Shown here piece after piece: positions 48,323-59,453 of a stretch of 64,000 nt of DNA; within the stretch, counting starts at the first letter, position 1, and each line of letters opens with the position of its first letter. The DNA comes from Galerina marginata (taxonomy: Eukaryota; Basidiomycota; Agaricomycetes; Agaricales; Galerinaceae). The DNA lies in the NCBI GenBank assembly GCA_023014335.1, contig JAECYW010000035.1, positions 248,001 through 312,000 on the forward strand, written 5' to 3'. The notes below the pieces were generated by a model. The model was not told the origin of the DNA. It did no database searches and worked only from the letters and a program-made list of their open reading frames with translations. The translations under genes and the position numbers were made by a program.

Positions 48323-50664
48323 TCAAGCGCGAGACTTAGCTGGGCTACAAAAATCAAAGACAAAAGCACGATCATTGTCAAGGATCGACAAATCCGCTTC
48401 AAGAACTCGGGGATCGCTCTCGTCTTCAGGTTTACCCTGACAGGCAGTCACCAACTCCTTCCAGCGATCCTTTGGCACGCCGTTCTTTCCATGAAACCCA
48501 TCGTAATATGTCTTGACCTGAGATCCCCAAAAACCATTCGAGAACTCCTTCAGCTTGTCGTTTGGCGTTAAAAGATGCCTCGTCGCACGTTCAAGCTAGA
48601 AGAAAAGTTGCGAGTGAGAAAACCGAATGATATGAAATTTTGTGGATGCATACTGCTCCCATGATCAATGCAACTAAGCCTTTCGGATATCCATTGTCCG
48701 AGGCTGACCCGGCCCTGAGACTAAGAAGAGGGGTGACGAGACTGATGATGAAATGAGAAAGGAGGCGGCCCTCAGGAAACTATGAGGATGATTATATAGT
48801 TGCACTGTATTGAGAAACTAGTGACTTACTTGATAATTGGGATCTTTTTTATCGGTCGGAGAGCCCATAGGGGATGGAACCTTGAAGAAAAGCGGCCCAT
48901 CCTTGCGCAAAGCCCAACGAAGCCAGTCCTTGACTACCGCCTCCGAGTCTCCTTTGAGAGTGCCGACGTGCTGTTGCACGACGCGGATTGCACTCGAACC
49001 TACACTGGATCGCTTTTCATTGACACGATTGTAAGCCTGGATAGTAAAATGGATTAGAGAGTATTTAGCATGGCCTAAGAGGTAATAACCCACCAAAAAA
49101 TGGATACTGTCTGACGAGGTTACCTCGTATTCAATATCAGGATAAACCTCCTCAACGATAGACTGGAGCAAGGCAACAAATTGGTCACCACCCTTGGAGA
49201 AACCGTCGAATGGCTGGTCGGATGCAAAGAACTTATCATAGAGGGTTGGGAGGAAGGTAGATCGCCACTTCGCTTGAGCGAATTCTGGGAGGTCGGAGAT
49301 TCGGACAGTGTTGCCGTTCAAACGTTTAATCTTTGTGCGGTCGGCGGTGACAGCTGTCATAGCCGGAATGCTGCCTTTGTTCTTTTTCTCTGCCTTGACT
49401 TGAACAGGACGTGGGATCTTCGCTGCGATTTTCTTCACTGCAGGATGAGGAACATACTCTTGCTCATTCTCGTCGACTTCAATAGAAACGAGCTTTTTGA
49501 TTTAAAATTTAACATCACCGAATCCTACAATGTAATTGACTACTCACCTTATTTTTACGCGAAAGATCGCGTTTGGCTTTCTGAGCGCCTTCCCTTAGCT
49601 CTGCTTCGGTTACTGTGCGAGACTTGGACACAGGATACGGATTGTCGTCTTCGGCGTCCGAATCCGCAAGTCCACCAGCCGAGATCTGGACGTACTTTTG
49701 CTTTTTAGAGCGTTCCTTGATCTTATTGTCTCCAGAGTTCCAATCCGGACGTAGACCGGATGCGAACGTGACTTGTTTGGTCGTCCTGACATCTTATCAA
49801 TCAACATCTTGATTATCATTTATGAAACGCCGAGAAACAACGCACTTCTTCCCACCCGCCTCCTTCTTCTTACCACCACCCACTTGTGCTTCGAGAGCCT
49901 TGATTTTCAGCTGAAGCGCCTTGTTGGCCTCCTGTTAGACGAGGTAAGTACTTGCTAGACTTGAATTATATTGAAAATTTGACCTTCAACTTTACTGCAT
50001 CTTCAGCCTCGCCATCTGAGGTGGACTCAGAGTCCGTCGTACTACTGGATACATCGTGAAAGCCTTCAAATTCCTCTCCACCTGAATCGGCGTCGGCGTG
50101 CTCAAGGTCGGCAAAAGTTCGGATGGTTTGGGCGGCGGTGGTTGCCCTATCCACGTCCTCGTCGATGTCGAGCTGCATCATCGCACGACGATTCTCCTCG
50201 ATGAGTTCTTCTTTTCGCCTCTTTTCCGCATCTGCCTTAGCTTTATCAGCAGCAACCTCTTCCTTGGTTCGTCGTCTCCGTCTCTGAGGTGGAGCCTGAG
50301 TATTGGTTTGAGCTGGAGCCTGAGTCTTGGTTTGAGCTCGATTTGAGCGCCGAGGAGACTGGTGATCGGTTGCCTTGGAGGCTTTCTTCGTATTTCCTGT
50401 CGCCGTCCTCACTTTCTTTGCAGGAGCTACCTGTTCAGGTTCTGCAATGGGTGTGTCGTTAATATCAACCTGATGTTTTGTTTGGCTGACAATGTTTTTA
50501 GGTTTCTTCGCAGGCCCAGGTTGTTCCGACTCGACGACAGCAATGTTGGCGGCCTCATAAGTGCGCTTGCCCCTAGTAACGGGCTTGGAAGCACCTTTTG
50601 CAGTAGACTTTGGTGGGATGTCGGAGTGGGCATTGTTGCATGGAGTGTCTTGGGTACGCGCCAT
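48323..50664 (-). CDS. DUF6532-domain protein, accessory gene of the Plavaka element
   Basis: Seven exons join perfectly: 50664-49984, 49931-49846, 49785-49548, 49492-49094, 49036-48830, 48779-48654 and 48595-48323. The product is 669 aa. The N-terminal half is Lys/Arg/Gln/Thr-rich and probably nuclear (QAPPQRRRRRTKEEVAADKA), with an acidic Ser stretch and a coiled coil (EANKALQLKIKALEAQ). The C-terminal half is globular: DLPEFAQAKWRSTFLPTLYD, FVALLQSIVEEVYPDIEYEV, AYNRVNEKRSSVGSSAIRVV, WALRKDGPLFFKVPSPMG and GYPKGLVALIMGA. This matches the DUF6532 proteins that accompany Plavaka transposases in mushrooms. Its biochemical role is unknown. It shares a short divergent promoter with the transposase. 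Confidence 0.85.
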
Positions 50665-50939
50665 GTCTCGAGGTTCGGATATGGATAGGATGGGAGCACG
50701 TTGTCAAAGAAATTCAAGGGCTGGCTTCAGATTCTGGTTAGGAGCTGACGTGGCTGTTTGTTTGTTCAGAGGTCCGACTTTGTGCTGACGCGTCCTTTGT
50801 TTCGTTGGGGAAGGGGAGCCGATTGGGGGGTTGGATTTTCGTGGAAAATCCCCAAAGTTTTCTTCATTGTTTGTACGCTCAATGTGTTTGAACTTTACCA
50901 ATTCAAACTTTACTTCGTTTCGAGTCGTTCCCTCCTCCG
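50665..50939. promoter_or_regulatory. Divergent promoter inside the transposon
   Basis: A 275-nt spacer lies between the two start codons of the element and must drive both genes. No clear TATA box was seen. The shared promoter would couple expression of the transposase and its partner. Confidence 0.55.
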
Positions 50940-53900
50940 ATGCCCAACGATTTCCCCTGCACTTATCCTAACTGTGACCGTACTTTCAAGCGTCCGGGAA
51001 ATCGAACGCAACATTACAATGCTCACCACCGCCCTCTGTCGCCTGACTCTGAACCAGATCCAGCGCATCAATTCGAAGTCAGACACCACCCCAAACTGAA
51101 CGGTACGTGCTTAGTCAATTTTATGATAACTATTTGCTTATTGCGTATATAGCTTTGCCATGTGATAGTGACGGAAATTTTCTACCTAAACATACTCGAC
51201 CACCACCCCCTGCTGCCCCCGATGCAACCGAAGGCAATGCGTATCACCCATTTGAAGATCGACTTGCATTCGACTGGGCCCACTATCATTTTGTCGAACT
51301 TCAGTCATCTGAGCGCCAAATCAACAAGGGGTTGGACCTCTGGCTAGCAGCAAAATTGAAGGCTGGCGACACGTCACCACTACCTTGGTCATCGGCTGAG
51401 GAAATGTACCAAACGATAGATGCGATCCAAGAAGGAGATGCGCCCTTCAAGACTATCAAATTCAAGTATGCAGGTCCGGTTCGTGAAAACCCTCCCGCGT
51501 GGATGACACGAACATACGAACTTTGTATGCGAGACTCGCGGATCCTCTTGCACAACCAACTCGCCACAACGGACTTTGCAGACACCTTCACCCCCACACC
51601 CTATCGTCAATTTAACCATGCAGGTGATCGCGTCTGGTCCAATCTTATGTCTGGAGATTGGGCGTGGAATGAAGCGGTATGTATTTTGCGACACCATCAG
51701 AGAGATCTCGTATTAATACCAATGACAGGATACTATTGCCCAGGATAAACATACACATGGGTCTATGTTAGTCCCTATCATCGCAGGCAGTGACAAAACC
51801 ACGGTTTCTGTCGCAACCGGGCATCAAGAATATCACCCAGTCTACCAGTCACCCGGCATTATCACAAATATTGCTCGACGCGCCCATGGGAATGCGGTCC
51901 TTCCAGTCGCATTCCTTCCTATCCCCAAAAGTAAGTCTTTATTCCTTCGACTTTGCAGTGTACTATAAATATCAATCATACTCTTTCATTGCAGCCAACA
52001 AGCGTCAACGAAAGCGCACCGAGTTCCAACGATTTGCGCGGCAGATGTACCACATGTGCTTAGCCCTAATTTTTGAACCCCTTCGTGCAGGAATGACCGT
52101 ACCAGAAGTTGTTCGTTGCCCGGATGGCCACTTCCGAAGAGCAATCTACAGTCTTGGCCCGTATATTGCTGATTATCCAGAACAAGTTTGGCTGGCTGGA
52201 ATTGTTCAGGGCTGGTGTCCAAAGTATGTATCTACATCTCTAGCCAATAATAATTCAAGCTGATCATTTTTTTAGATGCGAGGCAAAACCAAGTGATCTA
52301 GATGGTAATTTTGAGGAGACACGTCGTCGAGGACATGAGCGGACCGACTTCATTATCAAATGTTTTGATCCCGGCACTGTCTGGGAGAAATACGGAATTC
52401 GAAGCGATATCGTTGTAAGTCTCTCCCTTCCATTCAACTATCTTTTCGTCCTAATTAATCTCTCAGCCGTTTACCCATGGATTTCCGCGCGCTGATATCC
52501 ACACCCTTCTATCACCGGATCTACTTCATCAACTCATCAAAGGTACTTTTATGGATCACCTGGTAACGTGGGTGAATGACTCGCTCCATATCAAGTATGG
52601 TGAGACTCGAGCACAAGAAATAATACATGATATTGATCGACGGTAAGCAATTTTACCGAATTTATAGTATATCCAGGCTAACCGAACTTTACTAGAATCT
52701 CCGCTGTTCCGTCCTGGGCAGGTCTTCGGCGATTTAGCGAGGGTAGAGACTTTCAGCAATGGACGGGGGATGATTCGAAGGCATTGATGAAGGTATGCTC
52801 AAGCTCATTTTCAGCAAAACATGATACTAACAAGTGAGTCTCAACTAGGTTTACATTGCGGCTATTGCTGGCCATGTACCGTCGAAGATGGTTCAGTGTT
52901 TGTCAACATTTATGGAACTTTACTACATATTTCGGCGAAATGTGATCACCAGCTCTGCTCTGAAGACTGCCGAAGCCCTCCTGAAGCAATTCCATGAACT
53001 CCGAAGTATCTTTATCACCGAAGGCGTTCGCGAGTCGATTTCCTTACCACGCCAGCACGCTCTACTTCATTATCTGAGATCTATTATCTTGTTTGGGTCT
53101 CCGAATGGCCTATGCTCGTCAATAACGGAGTCAAAGCATATCAAAGCTGTGAAAGAGCCCTGGCGCCGGTCGAGTCGATTCAAGGCGCTCGTACAAATGC
53201 TACGGACAATTATACGATTGGAAAAGCTTGCTGCTTTACGCCGAAGATTTTTGCGCGAACGCTTGCTTATCGGAAGCACAGCAGCTCATTTTGCGACTGA
53301 AAACGAGGCAAGCGATGACGACGACGACACCTCATCCAGCAGCGAGGATGATCAAATGGATGTTGATGGGGACGTGGGTCAAGGGAAGGAAAACGTCGAG
53401 GAGCGTGTAGGTGACGTCGGACCTGAGCGTGGTCCGCAGTCGTTGTCCTCAATTACACTTGCAGCTACATCAGGTATTCTCAAGCTCTCGTTTTTCGGGA
53501 TTTATCATATTCTGATGATTTCACATTTATCAGAAAGACGGTACCCAAAAACCCTTGAGCGACTGGCACAGTACATCAATGAGCCTAATTTTCCTTCGGC
53601 ATTCAAGTCCTTTCTTTATTCTATTCGACACCCAAATCGTCAACTCCCGGATGATTTTGAGACCCGCGTCAATTTCAGCGGCAAGATCTATGTTTTTCAT
53701 TCAGCCGTGACCCGGTTCTACGCGCCGAGTGATCTTTGCGGTCCTTGTGGGATGTACCGCCAGCGCATCCGATGTAATCCCTCATGGTATGGCAATCCTC
53801 GAAATGATACTGTCTTCGTCGTAGAAGATGAGGATCTGCCTGGCATGCAAGGGATGCTCATTGCACGAGTTCATCTCCTTTTCTCTTTTACAGATTACGA

Positions 53901-54198
53901 GGCTAATAACGCTGGAGAAATAGCTCAGTGCGCGCTTGTCAGCTGGTTTCTACCTGCATCGGATCAGCGCGATCCCGATACTGGTATGTGGACCGTCAAA
54001 CCTGAAGGAACACGATGGCGTCGCCCAGTCCAGGTGATACCATTGAAAAGCATTGCTAGAGGAGCTCATTTACTGCCTAAATATGGCGTTGGTATGTTGC
54101 CCGACTACATTACACATGTTAATGCTCTCGACGAGTTCCAGACATACTTCGTAAACCCGTACATAGACCACCATTGCCACGAATTTCTGTCTGATTAG
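50940..54198 (+). CDS. Plavaka transposase with N-terminal C2H2 zinc finger
   Basis: Eight exons join in frame: 50940-51102, 51153-51676, 51729-51930, 51995-52223, 52276-52414, 52467-52642, 52696-52792 and 52849-54198. The product is 959 aa. A C2H2 finger sits at residues 7-30 (Cys7, Cys12, His25, His29 or His30), probably for DNA binding. Hallmark Plavaka blocks follow: VWSNLMSGDWAWNEADTIAQ, HGSMLVPIIAGSDKTTVSVA, TNIARRAHGNAVLPVAFLPI, RRGHERTDFIIKCFDPGTVW, FPRADIHTLLSPDLLHQLIK and FSEGRDFQQWTGDDSKALMK. A C-terminal region carries an acidic Asp/Ser run and a Cys-containing segment (YAPSDLCGPCGMYRQRIRC). I could not fix the catalytic acidic residues from sequence alone. It is complete and apparently functional. 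Confidence 0.92.
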
Positions 54199-54226
54199 TA
54201 ATTTTAGTCAAGTTCGTTGACCCGTA

Positions 54227-54315
54227 GTTAGCTTTTTCGCTTTTTAGCTTTTGACTTTTTGCGACACTGAGAAAAAGCGGAAAAGCGTTGAAAAGTGGAA
54301 AAGTAAAATGCTAAC
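54227..54315. repeat. Right palindromic end, bounded by GTTAGC and GCTAAC
   Basis: This 89-nt imperfect palindrome starts GTTAGCTTTTTCGC and ends AAAATGCTAAC. GCTTTT occurs three times in the left arm and AAAAGC twice in the right arm. It begins 29 nt after the transposase stop. It resembles the left end of the element in both orientations because it is itself nearly symmetric. Confidence 0.65.
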
Positions 54316-56681
54316 TTGCTGATGAGTGACGGACCGCCGGCTTAAGTGATCGAAATTTGCCGTCCGTAGATAAGATTAGATAAAACTGGAATCTAAAGCA
54401 AAAGACTTAAAAAAAAGTCTAACTTCGCAAGACTTTCGGATAAATCACCATGTAATTTCGCTTGTGTCATGTTTTCAAGTTTCTTTACTGGATTCAAGTT
54501 CACAATTGTTTATTCGTCAGGATCCGAGCAGAGCAGACCTGGTCCCGTTTCGCAACCGTTTCGTGTAAAACGGTATCTAGGTAGGTTATTGAATTTGAGC
54601 CTGCGCCTTGTCAAAAAATGTGCCTCATTGCCTGAGATGAGTAATATCAATCGTGGTGGTCCAAACGTGGTTTAGCCAGTCGTCGGTACTGCAGTAATTA
54701 GGCGCCGGCCAAAAATAGCAAGATGCTTCCGATCATGACAGTGCAATCCGACCTCTCCTGACCAGAAATTGCTGGATGGTGAGAGTTTCAAATGGTTGGT
54801 AATGACTTCCACGAGCCACTGCGCCTTATTAAGTAGTAGGATGTCTTTTGCTTCGTGGGTCCACGAATAGAGCTGTCCGCCGTTGCTCTGGTTTACAGGT
54901 TTATCGAGCGGATCCGACATTCAGAACCGTGTTTGAACGTCGCCCGAAGGTCACTGTGGCATTGAACCTCATTTTTATCTTTTCGGAGAAAAATGAGGCT
55001 GATTCTGTACTGTATTTGAGGCTCTGTACTAGTTTATTCAATTCGGCGTCGTGAGTGCCGAAGTAGCACCCGAGGTTTGGAGCTTAGCAATGAGCCTTTA
55101 CACACACAAAAACAGACGTCGAAGCTAGAAACCGAGTAGGTTTATTGTTGGAGTGATTGAAGGTTGTTAAATATCTTTTTTGAAGCTGAGAATACCTATC
55201 TACAATTATGTGACTGTGAAATTTCTTGTGAGAAGCCTGTAAACGATTCTTTGGAATGTAATGCAGCGGGATATTATGTTGCGGCGATCTCCACGACGGG
55301 AGTTCTTTTGCTGATGCTCCCGGTTTTGTCAATATGGGATGGACTACAAACGTAAAAAAGTACCATGAAGCACGGATCTGAAGAAAAAGGAAAGCTGGGC
55401 GTCCCATCTGCCGCGGGGATGTGCTGAGCAACGACATCGACCAAAAAAAAGGAAGAGGGATGTATCCCATGTGAACGCAGCCCAGGAAGTTGGCATTAGA
55501 TATCAACGGTGTGCCGGATGGTATTATTTGCAAGCTACGTAAGTTTCCTGGCTCTGTATCAATATTATTATCACTTCCCAATCCTGTATTTGATTACTGC
55601 CTGAGCCAGCGCTGATGCCCCTTTCAATACATCGAGAGACTAAGGGAAAAATTTCGATAGAGCTTTGTTGAAGGCGAGCGGTCCCGAGTGGATCATGCGT
55701 CCAAGAGGAACCAATAATAACGCGGGCGATAAAAGAATCAGCCCTTGAAGCTTGATTGAGAAAGCGTTGTTCGATGGATTATCATCAAAGAACAACGCTC
55801 GGCTGTTGGAATCTGGATGTAAGCTTGCTGTGCAGAGATACATAAACCAGCTGCTCGGATGTTTAAGCTAGGTGAAGAGTGATGGGGATTGGTTTCGCTT
55901 GGCCCACCCTGGTATCATCGGCACCTTCAAAGAATGAACGTGTACATGACCAAAAAAAGGCTAGCAACGACAACGCTGTGTCGCACACACTCCGGACAAA
56001 AATTGGATTTTCTTTGCTTGGGAGCCGACCTTACAACAGCTTACAACGCTGTTTCACACCCACCCCGGAAAGACATGGTCATTTTCTTCGCTTGAGAGTC
56101 GAATGTGCAATATTCGAGTTGCGCAAGGGCATCGAGCCCCATAGAGAGGGTTCAAACCCTTTTTACAAAGTGGGAGCTAGTACCCGAATCCAGTCAGAGC
56201 CCAGTCCGATCGGCAACGCTCATCAGCATATTGGATCAGTAGCATAGCATTACACTGGCGAGAGTAAATAGGTGCCCGAAGTGAGGGAGCCCAGTTGACC
56301 AGAGAAGTCGAATTCCACATGGACGTCATTGTGAGTTTGAGATGGTTCATCAAAATGTTTCAAGATGTGTTTACCTGTCTTGATCCATGCGAGAGACGAA
56401 CCAGAGAGTTCTGGAGGCAAAGATCGAGCAAGGCGAATGAAACCAGTTAGATAGACCCAGAATGATGTCCATAGGCGCAGATATGCTGAGGTTGTCGAGA
56501 GGACAAGCACAAGAGAAAATTAGGCATAATCATTGTTCGGAAATAGATAAAACACCTCTGGGGCCGGGTGGGATGTCCATTTCTTAGGATCAACAATTGA
56601 GGCGGGTGGAGAAGGTACTTGACGACCATGACGACAGAAGAAGGGGCGTGGTTCCGGCTTACAGTGACAGCTTGGCCCCCC
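54316..56681. other. Unassigned stretch after the transposon
   Basis: Open frames are short and motif-free. The minus-strand frame at 54672-54920 (82 aa, with SWTHEAKDILLLNKAQWLVE) and that at 55084-55581 (165 aa) could be remnants of mobile DNA, but I do not recognise either. A T-arm-like hairpin near 56150 was examined and rejected as a tRNA. Confidence 0.3.
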
Positions 56682-56688
56682 TATAAAT
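56682..56688 (+). promoter_or_regulatory. Candidate TATA box for the secreted tandem-domain gene
   Basis: TATAAAT lies about 195 nt upstream of the start codon at 56883, followed by a C/T-rich tract. The box position and the pyrimidine-rich leader fit a strongly expressed fungal gene. This is a motif match only. Confidence 0.45.
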
Positions 56689-56882
56689 GAGGAAGATAAC
56701 AAGGAAGGTTCTTCTTACCCCCACTCTCCACTCTTCCCTGGGCTTGTCGACTGGTTCGGCTCAATTGATTCTTCCTGCGTTAGACGTTGCACGTCTTTCC
56801 TTTTGAACAGCTTGACGTTGTATCACCCTCTATCCTAGCATTCAGAATCACCAGAACCTCCTTCAATACGCATTCGCTCATC

Positions 56883-57887
56883 ATGAAGTTTGTGAATACG
56901 GCTTTCATTTTCTCCGTTGCTCTCGTGTCAGTATCTGCGGCTCCTTTGAAGCTCTCAAGACGCGCAGTCGATCCCGCTCTCGTGCCAGAATTCGGTCATG
57001 CTGCAGGCCTAAACCCAACAGGCACTGGAGATTGCGATGGGATCCCAAATGCTCAGGGTGTACCCATCAAGATTCCTTGCAGTTGTCCACCTGATCGTAA
57101 TGCTTTCATCGCCGTAAGTGCATGCTTCATGTGTTTGTGCGTCATAATTTTACTGAATAATTCTTTTTCCATTCATATTAGTCTCTCAACGCGAACGTTG
57201 CCGCTGGCCATGCTGTTAAAAATCCCACCATCAGTGTATCGTTCCCCACCGACGATTCCAAGGCATCCAAGCTTGCACGCATCAACGCAGCTCTCGTCAC
57301 CCTTCAGAACCTCAATGGCCCTGGAGTAGGATGTCCGGCCGTGTCGACAACCTTCTCCGCACAAGCTCAGGCCATCCAGGCCGGGACTGACAACGCCGCT
57401 CCCGCTCCTGCTGCCCCAGCCCCAGCCCCCGCTGCTCCAGCTCCCGCCCCAGCTGTTCCTGCCCCTGCTAGCGGAGGTGTTGACCCTGCTCTTGTACCAG
57501 AGTTTGGTCATGCCGCTGATTTGAACCCCACTGGAACCGGTGACTGTGATGGCATTCCCAATGCCCAAGGTGTACCCATCAAGGTTCCCTGCTCCTGCCC
57601 TCCGGATCGCAATGCTTTCATCCAGGTTTGACATATTTCATCCTCATCTTTTGTCAATCATTCTCAATTTATTTCAGTCCTTGAGCGCGAACGTCGCCGC
57701 AGGCCATGCTGTCAACAATCCTTCCATTCAGCTCTCCTTCCCAACAGATGACTCCAAAGCGTCCAAGCTAGCCCGCATCAATGCATCTCTCATCACGCTC
57801 CAAAATCTCAACGGACCTGGAGTAGGCTGTCCGGCTGCCTCCACGACGTTCTCTGCCCAGCAGCAGGCCATTCAAAATGGGCCTTGA
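56883..57887 (+). CDS. Secreted protein with two tandem copies of a fungal domain of unknown function
   Basis: Three exons (56883-57113, 57182-57625, 57678-57887) give 294 aa with no frameshift. A signal peptide (MKFVNTAFIFSVALVSVSAA) and a basic processing-like site (KLSRRA) precede domain 1. Each domain starts DPALVPEFGHAA and contains LNPTGTGDCDG, PCSCPPDRNAFI, then after an intron AGHAV, SFPTDDSKASKLARIN, TLQNLNGPGVGCP and STTFSAQ. The two copies are joined by an Ala/Pro linker of about 35 residues built from APAPA units. In each copy the intron falls at the same place after DRNAFI. Single-domain relatives are widespread secreted proteins of mushrooms with unknown role. Conserved Cys residues suggest disulfides. 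A longer upstream in-frame ATG exists but would bury the signal peptide. Confidence 0.88.
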
Positions 57888-59453
57888 CCTTGTGAGTACC
57901 AGCACAAGTTTGTAGCTCTCATCTGACGAAGTCCATCACCGTTTAGGTGTTGCATAAATCATGACCATGGTACTTCTCGTTCATCAACTAGAGCAGACGG
58001 GCATCATAACTACTGTATTTCCTTGGTAGTCTAGGCATGTAACAGTCCCGAGCAACAAGTACACTGAAAGTAACCAAAGCATCACGCAATCATGATTGAG
58101 GTCCAAAAGTGACATTATACATGGTTCCACAACGACAACATCAAGCAACATGAGAGGACTAGCATAGACATGGCTACACCTGATGCACGTAGTTGACTTG
58201 GATCTAAGACCGACGATGAGATATCAGCGATACGAATATAAAACAATAGAGGGCTGATTGAAGGAAAAAGATCAGAGGCTAGGTAAAAAGGTATCTGCAT
58301 TTTTTGGCAGCGATGTCTAGTCGCTTCTTGGAAACACGGACCATAGCGGTGTCATCCGAAAGAAAGGAAACGGACGGGATAGTAGTTGAGACGAGGAAAC
58401 TCACCATCGGAAGCGACCTGGAAACGAATGACCCAAGTTTTCTATCCGTATATCCGTAAACGAGTTGAACATCTTTCTTCGGCCACAAGAACAGAATACA
58501 AAGACGCGTCGAGAGCTTTGCCTAACGAAAGGGATACTCAGACTGCGAGTTCGCAGACAAACACATGAGGAAGGAAGAAAAGCGACAACCCACGCAACAT
58601 AAAATTTTCGGCTTAAAGCAGAAAAATCGTGGGAAGTAAATCACCTGACTCGAGGACTAGTATAATTTCAAACGGAGTTTGGATTCGACTCCTTGGACCC
58701 ACAACCTTCCTCTTCTTGCTTAGTGCCCGTCTTTTGGCGATAAGCAAACGGCGGATTAGGACGCAAGGGATTTTAAACATCGACTAAATGGCAATGTCTA
58801 AGTTGGAATGCTTTATCGGTCCGTCGCCAATAATATCGACATTTTTCTCACCTGACCCAGTGATACGCCAAATTCGATGCTCTAAACTCGTCGGTCCAAT
58901 CAAAGGTCCTACTATGGTTATCCAATTGCTTCCAAGGAAAACTACCGCGAACACCCATATACGCAATTACTCACGGTCATTGATCTATCCAACCTTGTTT
59001 CTCCGATCTTATCATTTGTGCGAATCCAGGATGATCATAGGACCATGGCGCGTTAATTGTTCTTCCTATTGACACCACTGGCATCCTTGGACTAGCCTTG
59101 TCTTCTTTATTCAGATGAGTCAAAATGGCCATAAGTCATGACAGTATTCGTTATTATATTCATGTCGACCTGCTAACTATCCGGTGAAACCACTGAATTC
59201 CCTTACAAATTCTTCAGCACCATATGTATATTTGAACGCCTAGGTACCCTGTTTTTCGAACAAGGTGAGTAATCCCAAGGAAGAAGAGCTCAAATTTGGA
59301 GTACTGCTGGGACATGTGACTAATCTGCTTTACAAATCTTTTTCCGGCAACTCGGTTATACAAGATGACGACAAATTCAAGACATCCGGGCGATTGTACG
59401 ATTCAGCTTGTACCACCACTATCACATACAACAACTATCAGACTTAGAGGGAA
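57888..59453. other. Intergenic region
   Basis: No coding or RNA gene recognised. Short frames on both strands have no motifs. The part near 59453 must contain the promoter of the oxidoreductase gene. Confidence 0.4.

Larger units (their letters stand above)
48082..54315. mobile_element. Plavaka-type (CACTA-group) DNA transposon, apparently complete
   Basis: Two divergent intact genes, a DUF6532-type protein and a Plavaka transposase, sit between A/T-rich ends packed with AAAAAGC or its complement GCTTTTT. Subterminal repeats of this sort are typical of CACTA-group elements. The limits given are the outer edges of the two palindromic ends. The exact termini and target-site duplication were not found, so the true element may extend somewhat further. 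Both genes read through 2880 and 2010 coding nt without a frameshift or stop, suggesting recent activity. Confidence 0.75.

Noticed and set aside
56105..56185. Possible tRNA with a T-arm-like hairpin (gagggttcaaaccctt)
   Set aside because: No matching acceptor stem or anticodon arm could be built around it.
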